Shown: positions 55,618 through 64,000 of the stretch, piece after piece
Layout: every line of letters starts with the position of its first letter
How positions within the stretch are numbered: the stretch's first letter is position 1
Assembly: GCA_963556695.1 (NCBI GenBank)
Contig: CAUWAG010000006.1
Span: forward strand, 4,650,001 to 4,714,000
Source of the DNA: Anthostomella pinea
Taxonomy: Eukaryota; Ascomycota; Sordariomycetes; Xylariales; Xylariaceae
Length of the DNA: 64,000 nucleotides
Direction: 5' to 3'
Notes under the pieces: generated by a model
The model's input: the letters and a program-made list of their open reading frames with translations, nothing else
Databases searched by the model: none
What the model was told of the DNA's origin: nothing
Program-made: the position numbers and the translations under genes

Positions 55618-57072
55618 TACCATCGTGACACAATTTCACTTGTGGCTCTTTAGGGACTCTATGTATCAAAATTCTTTTGATATATATTATCAAAAGAAAG
55701 GTACGTATGTAGAGATAGGAGATATCACGCTTCGGCTTTTAGAACTTGATTTGTAATACCGCTTTGAATTATCCAGCTCAGGTAATCTAATACCCTTTTC
55801 TTTTCCTTCTTCAAACTAAGGGGTCTCGAAAGCTTGTTGGGCTTGTTGTTCTTTGGCTTCGAGTTGGGCTTGTGTACGCCTGTTTTGGAGAACATGGTTA
55901 GAAACCTTCCTCACCCTAAGCATTATTCCCAAACCAACTCTACTAGAGTTGATTTGTGCACGGACCCGCACGTGGCGCAAGCGGGCGCATGCACAGTGAC
56001 AAGGGGGGGGGGGGTAGAGTTGATTTGAAGAGGAGGGGGGTAGAGTTGATTTGGTTCCCGGGCAAAAATTCGGTCAGCGTCGACGGGTATATAGAGAAGA
56101 CGAGACGGCGAATCTAACCATGCTGTCTATATGTCGCTGCGACTGTTAGAAGGGGGCTTTTTCTGTCAGATAGGGTTAGGGGAAAGTTTGGCTAGAAGGT
56201 GAGAAGCGGGCGGGATGCCAAGCAAGCGAGGGCCGGACTCAACAAGGGGTCGGACGACAGGGACAAGATTAGACACGACTTGTTATCTGTCTTTTCTCTC
56301 CTTGTCTCTTCTTTCCTTATACATTTATGACGGCTTTATCATGACTCCATTTATCTATATCTCACAATGAAAGATTATCATTTGTTCAGAGTGTCACTAT
56401 GCTTGTGTGGTAAATGAGGTCAAAACACATCTAAAAGCTGCAGGTCACGGACCGCAAACAGTGCAACAACGACGCGAGATTGTGCAACAAGTCTAGCAGA
56501 TCCCTAGGGTCTTCTCCAGCCAAGCGCAATTACAAGCCAGCTTTGAGTTCCCGCCACCTAAGCATTATTCACAAACCGACTCTACTAGAGTCGGTTTACG
56601 CACAGACCCGCACGAGCCAGGAAATGGCCAGTGCACGTGTGACAGGGGGGTAAAGTCGATTTGGGAATAAGAGGGTAGAGTCGATTTGGTTTCCGGGCGG
56701 AAATCCGGTCGGCGTCAACGGGTATATAGAGGAGACGAGACGGCCGATCCAACCGTGCTGTCGCTGCGTCGCCACGACTACCAGAAGGGTGACTTCTTCT
56801 AGGTAGCGAGAGAGTTGGTGTTACGGCTTCAAGATGAAAAGGAAGGGACGAGGCTAGCCAGATGGGCCAGGGCCAGAAATGGGTTAGTCAGCAAACCAGG
56901 GGGCCCCAGGTGAGACTAAACGGCAATTGAGAAAAAGAAGAACAGCTAGCCAGCCAGCCATATACAACTTTTCTTCCCTCCCAACGATGAAGAAAAATGG
57001 AATCCATAGATCCGTTCATCCATATGTCCAAATGGAATATAATCATCTATATAGAATGTCATTATACATGCC
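55618..57072. repeat. region with two diverged direct repeats of about 250 bases
   Basis: A block at about 55917-56170 recurs at about 56561-56810. Shared stretches include TAAGCATTATTC, AACCAACTCTACTAGAGT (AACCGACTCTACTAGAGT), CGGTCAGCGTCGACGGGTAT (CGGTCGGCGTCAACGGGTAT) and ATAGAGAAGACGAGACGGC. Each copy has a short palindrome around CTCTACTAGAG and a TATA-like GGGTATATAGAG. Spacing and promoter-like content would fit the LTRs of a very small LTR element (about 390 bases between copies), but TG...CA ends are not clear. A G12 run sits at about 56006. No gene is seen in this stretch. Confidence 0.6.
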
Positions 57073-57449
57073 TGTCACGGCGAGCGTACTGAGGAGTATT
57101 ACGGTATTACATAATACCTTCACATATTTATGTACATATATATCCCTAGCTTCCTCTTTCTCTTCCGATATTGCCTCTTCTTCCTTAGATATTGTTGAAT
57201 CTAGATATTTCATCCCATCAGCCCTGGCCAGCGCAGCTGCAGGCCTGATTGTCATAAAGAGCTGGGACATGGCCTGCAGCAAGTAGCTATTACTCTATTG
57301 ACGAGAATATCAAGACTAGAGAGGAAAGGAAGAGAGAGAGAGATAGGTACAGTGGGAGGTTGCCCCTTTAAGGGGATCCTCTGGTCAGATCCTTCCCTTA
57401 TTGGGAAATATCCACTTGTCATGTGGGAAGGTCTGTGCAGGCCGTCACA
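57073..57449 (-). repeat. LTR (3') of the gypsy element
   Basis: 377 bases bounded by TGTCACGGC and GCCGTCACA, imperfect inverted ends of TG...CA type. On the element's strand it directly follows the polypurine tract (GATAAAGGGGGGAGTA), now split from the pol gene by the LINE at 57467-59711. A related shorter copy is at 16177-21945. The partner LTR would be beyond the right edge. Confidence 0.75.
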
Positions 57450-57466
57450 CTACTCCCCCCTTTATC

Positions 57467-59711
57467 GCGCTCTGCCACTGACCTGGTAGCTGTACTCATA
57501 CACGATATTGAGCAGGCCCTCGACCAAGGCCTCGTTGCAACAGTAGTCACGTCAGATGTGAAAGGGGCCTTTGATGCTGCCCTAATGGGACGGCTGGTGG
57601 TTCGCATGAGAGAACAGGGCTGGCCAGGCTTTTTCATAAGATGGGTCCAGTCATTCATGTCTGAGCGGTCCGCAAGGGTTCGGTTTGAAGGTATTGTGAC
57701 CGATATTAAAGCTCTCACTTCTGGGCTACCACAAGGCTCACCAGCCTCTCCAATCCTTTACATGCTGTATACAGAGCCAATCTGTGCCCGACTTGGTATG
57801 AAAAAGAGACGCTTTAGATATGCAGACAACCTAGCGACTCTCTGCATTGGAAAGAACCTTAAGGAAACAGCTATAGAGGCTTCTAAAAATCTTTACTTGC
57901 TCAGTCAATGAGGACATAATACTGCTATTGAATTTGACCCTGACAAAACTGAGATCATGTACTTCTTAAAGAAAAAGAACTCAAACAACCCTCCAGTCCG
58001 CCACAGGACAATGAACAAAACAGCAAAGGACTCCATGCGATAGCTGGGTGTCTTCCTAAATAGAAAACTAAGCTTCAAAAATCACGTTTCCTACTGGGCC
58101 AAGAAAGCTAATAAGGTAGCAAATCACCTTCGAGGACTATGCAACACAGTCAAAAGACTTTCAGTAAAGTCAACCAAGAGGGCTGTGAAAGCTTGTGTTA
58201 TTCCTATTCTTACACACGGCCTGGAGGCCTGGTACCCAGGAATCGAGAAAGTTGGGAGCTTAGGTGGGACATCAGCATGTCGCATTAAGGGGCTTCTTGG
58301 AACAATAGATGCCGTACTACGAACAGCGATCAGGGCTATCTTGCCAGTCTGGAAAACACATACTGAACATATCCTATACTTTGAATCGCAAATTCCCCCA
58401 GCAGGAGTTCTTGCAGAGTCAATAAGACGACGTCACGGCCTCTGACTAGGACAAATAGACCAGAGACACCCTCTTGTTGGCAGGCTCCAAATACAAGCTC
58501 GCAAAAATTCAACAAGGCTATAAAGGAGCTTCCAGCTAGTCCCTGACTTCCAGAGACCAACACTTACCAGGCCATCATAGAAGAAGCCCCCAATCCGTAA
58601 AAACAAAGACAAAGAAATAGAGCTCTTCAAGCAATGGCTACAAGAGAGAAACATGAACACTGACCTTGTCATCTATTCAGATGGATCACAGTTGGACGAC
58701 CAAGGCACAACCCACATTAGATGGGGTTATACCATCAGGAAAGGCGGCACTACACAAGAAGTATACCAGGGAAAGGGCAGACTTCTCCAAGCAGAAGTAG
58801 TAGATGCTGAAGTCCATGGTGCTCTCCAAGGTCTTGCAGCAGCCAGGGCAATTGGACACAGAAAACAGCTATATGTCTGCCTGGACAACACGTCAGTGGT
58901 AGATGGGCTCAATGGGACTCCACCCGAGACATCACAGAACATTTTTTACGATTTCAAGAACTTGCCACAGCACACACTCCTGGAGTGACCGTCCAGTGGA
59001 TTCCTGGACACAGAGATATTGATGGCAACGAAGCTGCCAACACACTAGCAAAAGAGGGTGCCATGCTAGAAACAGACACAACAAATCTTCCTACAATCTC
59101 TTGGGTCAAGAGAGATCTTAAAAAAAAGGGCAAGAAAGAGTTCAACCAATAGTAGAAAGACCAATTAGAACCTAGATATCAAGAAGTATCCTCACATATA
59201 GTAACTAAAAGAGACCTTATATCTTTTAAGAGGAGTACTTTACACAGACTTCTAGCGGCCAGATCTAGACATGGCAACTTTGCCAGATACCATGAACGCT
59301 TTGGGCATACAGACTCGAATGATCACTGCAGCTGTGGTGAGAAGAAAACACCACAACACATTTTCTTTTGTAAGAGGCTGGGAAAAAACCGGCTGTTGTC
59401 TAAGTACTCGCCTAGGACAGCTTGTTTACAATACTTAAGGGAGAGGAGCATAGAATGGGCAAAATTCGTAGAGAAAAGCAAGTTCTTTTCAACAATCTGC
59501 CCCCGATAGATAGCTTTTCTTGAAGGACCAGATGGATGACTCCAAGGTCATACCGCCGCAACAACGGGGATGGGCCCGTGAGCGGGACTGACTGTACTTA
59601 TTATCTTGAGACATCCACAACCCTGCAATACAGAGGCTCTGGGAGGCGTGGTTTGCACTACTGAGAAGCTACCCCCCACGTTAAATACAAAACAAACAAA
59701 ACAAATAAACA
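57467..59711 (+). mobile_element. 5'-truncated LINE (second copy) inserted in the gypsy element
   Basis: 2.2 kb on the plus strand, same family as 16321-21913, starting inside the RT domain and ending with an AAAC-rich tail. A perfect 16-base target duplication, TACTCCCCCCTTTATC, lies at 57451-57466 and 59712-59727. Coding remnants run RT (57467-57911, Y-A-D-N in place of Y-A-D-D), RNase H (58653-58988) and the C-terminal zinc motif at 59325 (C-S-C-G ... H-I-F-F-C). Several stops separate them, including TGA where the first copy has TGG after its Gln position. It cannot be active. Confidence 0.9.
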
Positions 59712-59736
59712 TACTCCCCCCTTTATCAAAGTCAGT

Positions 59737-62700
59737 TTACAACGATGATTTCTTCCGAGTTCTTCTTACTCCTTGTGCAGAGCCTCTTACAGGCAGGTTG
59801 TCTTCTTCATGATCAGTTAGGTCCTGATCATCAGTAACAGCCACTATCCATTGTTGTAACCTTTGAGGGTGACCTGGCGCCTTGGGATTTGTGTCATGGA
59901 ACTCTTTGACGCGTACAGCCGAGTTTCTAAAGTTAGCTGCTGGGTACCACATTAGGTCAGGATCATGACTTGTCCATTCAGCCTGGTACTCCAGCTTGCC
60001 CCGGGTTAGGCGGGAGGATAGAATCTTGTTAACTTCCCACTCAGGAACCCCATCCACATCGATGGGCGGCGGTGGAGGGATCACCTGACCTGGGACAGGG
60101 TCATTTAGTGACCGTACTAAGCGGCTTGTATTGATGACCCGATGAGCATTTATCCCAGGGGGTAAGTCAATCTCAAAGGCGTTCTCATTGATCTGTTTGA
60201 CAACCCGATATGGTCCCATATAGGGGTTGTCCAATCCATCATGTGTGCGGTCAGTACGCCATGCTTCTTTGCATACATATACCATATCGTCTGGCTTCCA
60301 GTCAATTGGTTGTCGGGACTTGTCAGCCTGTTTCTTGTACTTTGCTTGTGCCTTAAAGAGGTTGGTTTTGGCCCATGCCACGGGCTGTGCCTGGCGTTCA
60401 GCAAACTCTTGAGCATCTGAACGACTCAGCCGCTCTGTAATAGGCGTCTTTCTTGAGAGGGGACTGCGTTTATCCCAGTCAAATGTCATGATTAGAAGAA
60501 ACCCCATTTGAACCTTAGCTGGAGATAAGCCAGTATTTGCATGAGGCTGTATGGCATAAGCAAAATCCAGACAGGGCAGTAATTGAGACCAGTTATCCTG
60601 AAAGTGGCTTATAAAGGGTCGGAGCTTGGTCTGGAGGAACTGGTTGATGATCTCTGTCTGACCATCCGTCTGAGGGTGCTCTGCAGTAGAGCGGCGTAGG
60701 TCCATCCCTTTGAGCTTGGCTAGTTCATTTAAAAAAGCAGCAATGAACTGGGGACCACAGTCTGAAGTCACAGTCTTAGGGGTGCCATAGACCCTCCAAG
60801 GTCCATTAAAATATAAGGTGGCAAGGTCCTTGGCTGTACATGTCTTATATGTCGGAATAGACCACGGGCGTTTGCCTAGTCGGTCTATCACCACATAGAT
60901 TGTGTCATAGCCTAGCTTGTCTTTTGGCATGGTCTTGAAGTCCATAGAGACATGTTGCCAAGGACGATCTGGTATAGGCAGGGGTTATAGCAAGCCGGCT
61001 GGCTTGAGACGGGAGTTGCGACCTCTGCCACATTCTGGGCAATGAGCGCAATAGCGGTCTATAAAAGCACTCATACCTGGCCAGGAGTAATGCTCTGCTA
61101 CTAAGGCACGCATCTTGTTCCGACCAGGGTGTGCACGGGAAGGTAGTCTGTGAATCTCATCACAAAGTCGTATGTGTAGGTGCCCCTCATCAGGCACCAC
61201 GAGGCGTCCCTCTTTTAACAACAAGCCATCAACAAGACTGTAACCTTGCTGACTGTGTTTGGCTTTTTCTCGTTCAAGGAGTAGGGTCTCTGAAGAGCGG
61301 TTGGCTGTCAAGATGGCATCAATAAGCTGAACACCCTCTAGAGAACCGTCAGGGTCCTGGTTGTTGGCTTCCAAGGTGGCCACAATGGCACATACCAGGT
61401 TGTCCTCTAGACTAGGTGACGGGTCGGTCACAGGCAGGTCAACAGGTCCATTGAACCTTTCAATAGGTAGGAGGATCTGGCGGCGACTTTCATCCTTGAT
61501 GGCCTTCTGTGTAGCCAGATCTACAGCTTTCCGTGATAGAGTATCAGCTATCAGGTTCTCCCTACCTGGACGGAAAGAGATGGTGAAGTCCAGGCCCGAG
61601 ATATCCTCACTCCAGGCTGCTTGTCGAGCATTGAGCTGTCGCTTAGTGACAAAGTACTGGAGTGCCTGATGATCTGTGAAAACAGGAAAGGGATGCTGAA
61701 GGGCAGTGAGCATGTGGTTCCATTCTCGCATGGCATAGACAATTGCCAGTAGTTCCTTATCATGGATGGGATAATTGCACTCTGCTGCATTCATAGTTCG
61801 CGACAAATAGGCCACTGGATGCCAGTTGTCTTGCTCATCCTGTTGGGAAAGGGCTGCTGAGATTACACCATCTGAAGCGTCTGTTTCCAGCTTGGTAGAA
61901 GCTGCTTCCTTAAAATGTGAGAGCAAGGGAGCTAAGCATAAGGCAGCCTTTAGGTTGTCAAAGGCTCTCTGCTGTTCTTTGGTCCATAGGTACTTGGTTG
62001 CCACAGTGAGACGGTGAAGAGGTTTAGCTATCCTGCTAAAACCATCTATGAATTGCTGATAGAAGTTACAGAATCCTAAGAAAGACTGTAATTCTTTAAC
62101 AGTCTTAGGCTCTTCCCAGTCCCTCACGGCGGCAATCTTGGCTTGATCAACTGATATGCCACTGGTTGATATTATATATCCCAGGAATTTTGTTGATATG
62201 ACAGCAAACTCGCTCTTCTTGATGTCAGCCTGGAGGCCAGCTTCCCGGAGCTTCTGGAGGACCTTGCGGACATGGTCCCAGTGTTCCAATGGGTCTGCAG
62301 AGAAGATCAGGATATCGTTCACATAGGCTGTACAGAACTCGTCCAGATATGGGAACAAGGCCTTGTTGATATATCGCTGGAAGGTACTTGGGCCGTTACA
62401 AAGTCCAAAAGGGAGCACTTTGTACTTGTACTGACCAAAGCGCGTGCGGAAGGTCGTGAGATCTTCAGAGGCTGGATCCATGCGGATTCGGTGGAAAGCC
62501 GCCCTGATATCCAGCTTGGTGAACAGCTTAGCGCTAGATAGACGTTCCAAAGTTTCGCTGATTAATGGCAGTGGGTAGCGGTCCTTTTTTGACTGAGCAT
62601 TGAGCTCGCGATAGTCAACACAGAAACGCAAGCCTCCATTTGGCTTTTTGGCAAAGAGAACAGGGGACCCATACTCTGCTCCACTGGGAACAATCCATTC

Positions 62701-63884
62701 CTTGCGCAAGTGTTCCGTCAGATATTGCTTGAGGGCAATAAGGTGGTCGGCCTTCATGCTATATAAGGGGTGCAGACAAAGAGTCTTAGCCCCTGGCTTG
62801 AGCTCGATCTTGTGGTCAATATCCTTGCAGAAAGGGGGTAACTTGTTGCTTTCTGTCTTGGAAAATATATCCATAAAATCTTGTGCCTCTGGGGGAAGCC
62901 TGCTGCGTAGCAGGTGCTGAGTCTCTAAGTCCTCTTTATCAATAGAGTAATCAATAGCTTGATCAAGCTCATATACCGAAAAGGAGAACACATTTCCGTA
63001 GCTGTATCGTTGATGTTGCCCCTTTTGACGGTGACTAGCCTGTCTAAAGAAGGTACTTCCTGAGACTAGATGGATATCCGCGCCCAGAACGTTCATTATT
63101 GCGTCTTTGCTAACCTTAGGATGAACAGCCTGGCGTAGCGAAGTCTTTTGCAAGGATACCGGGCGGTCCCGTCCTGCTAGCTGGTCTTTCATAGCCTGCA
63201 AGGACTGATGATGGTCTCTTGCCCATGTAGCCAGTACTTGAGGGCGTTATAGTATCTTCTGTGGGCGTTTCTCTTGCTCTTCCCACTGTGAATCTCTATG
63301 GAGCATGTCTTGCTGGGCCTGAGGATTGATAGCCCGTTGTCTTAACCACTGGCGAGCTGGGTTGGTGATGTCGGTCTTCTAGTTGGTAAGGAAAGGTAGT
63401 TCTGGTGGGAAATATAGGCGGTTCCGCCGGCAGTCTGGTAAGAGGTTGTGAACAGCCAAAAACCGCTTGCCAACAATAAGGTCAAAGTTCTTGCTGGGTC
63501 CAAACTCTGCTTCTAGGATAGGGGCTTCCCGGAAGGTTCTTCCCTGAATCTGGAAATTTGCTGCAACCACTGTGTTGACAACCTGTGAATGCCCCTTGCC
63601 AAAGCCATTCAGGGTGGCAGGCTCATCAAAATGTCTTTGAGGGAGTTCCCATCGTTGAGCCAAGGGTCTCATGATTGAACGGCTGCCTAAAAGATAAACC
63701 TCTGCTCTGGTATCAATCAAAATTTTTATACGCACTGCAATTCCATTCCACCGGATGGTTGCAGTCATCACAAAGGTACTGCCGCCTATCAAGCCAATGA
63801 GGTCTGATTGAAGTGATAGAATTTCAAGGGAGTGGTGAGCCAGTTGATTGATAGTACATTAGAGGCCTAGGTGGGAGACTTTCC
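59737..63884 (-). pseudogene. gypsy pol (protease-RT-RNaseH-integrase-chromodomain) with several stops
   Basis: One frame read leftwards. The protease is at about 63800-63400, where the catalytic D-(TS)-G reads D-T-R. RT follows (63200-62000); its Y-x-D-D box reads Y-V-N-D at about 62320. RNase H comes next (T-D-A-S-D-G, F-T-D-H-Q-A-L), then the integrase zinc region (H-R-L-P-S-R-A-H ... C-P-E-C). The integrase core D, D and E lie in M-D-F-K-T, T-S-D-C-G-P-Q-F and D-G-Q-T-E, and the chromodomain is near 60050-59930 (L-E-Y-Q-A-E-W). In-frame stops occur at about 63857, 63379, 63248 and 60987. All are TAA or TAG where CAA or CAG is expected, so they are C-to-T changes in CpA. Two catalytic substitutions and four stops mean no active enzyme. 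Confidence 0.85.
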
Positions 63885-64000
63885 CTAGGCCCTTGAGTTT
63901 TCCGACCCGCTGTCAGAAGTAACATCCTGGGTCAGACCAAAAGAGGTCTCACTGTCTTCTTCTAGAAAATGTACATGAGGAGTTCTTTTGTCTGGACACT
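63885..64000 (-). CDS. C-terminal end of gypsy gag (partial)
   Basis: An open frame entering from the right edge ends at TAG 63885-63887. It encodes a Ser/Asp/Glu-rich tail (F-L-E-E-D-S-E-T-S-F-G-L, D-S-G-S-E-N-S-R-A). The following protease frame is in another register, as expected if pol is made by frameshifting. Only about 37 residues are visible. Confidence 0.5.
   Translation of the reverse strand, partial: CPDKRTPHVHFLEEDSETSFGLTQDVTSDSGSENSRA

Larger units (their letters stand above)
57073..64000 (-). mobile_element. chromodomain gypsy LTR retrotransposon, runs off the right edge
   Basis: Minus-strand order gag end (64000-63885), protease, reverse transcriptase, RNase H, integrase with chromodomain, polypurine tract, LTR. 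Domain order RT-RNaseH-IN is that of Ty3/gypsy; the C-terminal chromodomain marks the chromovirus lineage, which tends to insert near heterochromatin. It is inactivated by nonsense codons and the nested LINE. Confidence 0.88.

Overview
The window is nuclear DNA of a filamentous ascomycete, probably a Sordariomycete-type mould. Protein genes are split by many short GT-AG introns (about 48-65 bases). The families are typical of moulds: a Zn2Cys6 regulator, sugar and urea transporters, a GH3 glucosidase and a copper amine oxidase. The retroelements carry stop codons of the kind left by C-to-T / G-to-A decay, as in RIP. Nothing looks bacterial or viral. All exon junctions were deduced by eye from reading frame, splice consensus and family knowledge; no search was run.

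Layout, left to right. 1-8.6 kb: a gene tail, an unidentified 465-residue gene, one MITE, and a decayed pogo/Fot1-like transposon holding a LINE stub. 8.6-15.5 kb: copper amine oxidase, an MFS transporter, and a divergent histone H3 with three exons. 15.5-22 kb: an LTR remnant split by a nearly full-length Tad-like LINE with a 16-base target duplication. 22-30 kb: decayed unidentified genes interleaved with MITEs. 31-37 kb: a GT32 mannosyltransferase and an eight-exon sugar transporter. 37-41 kb: a broken second H3-like gene, an acidic-tail protein and a DUF4267-like membrane protein. 42-48 kb: a Zn2Cys6 regulator and a Dur3-type urea transporter, each with a MITE inside an intron. 49-54 kb: a paralogue of the acidic-tail protein and a membrane-anchored GH3 beta-glucosidase. 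54-64 kb: a mariner element, a pair of direct repeats, and a chromodomain gypsy element (running off the right edge) whose 3' end was hit by a second, 5'-truncated LINE.

The signal that ties the window together is a family of small nonautonomous elements of about 190-300 bases. They have CACTGA...TCAGTG-type ends at TA sites and a conserved inner inverted repeat (GGAATAAGCA / TGCTTATTCC). At least eleven copies lie between 3.5 and 50.4 kb. Their ends share AAGTCTCCG with the local mariner element, which may be a relative of the source of their transposase.

The genes do not form one obvious pathway. The amine oxidase, urea transporter, beta-glucosidase and sugar transporter are all nutrient-acquisition functions. 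The most unusual genes are the H3 variant, whose tail reads K-R instead of R-K at positions 8-9, the broken H3-like copy, and a two-member family of small acidic-tail proteins. Divergent histones in a repeat-rich block suggest an accessory or subtelomeric region, but that is inference.
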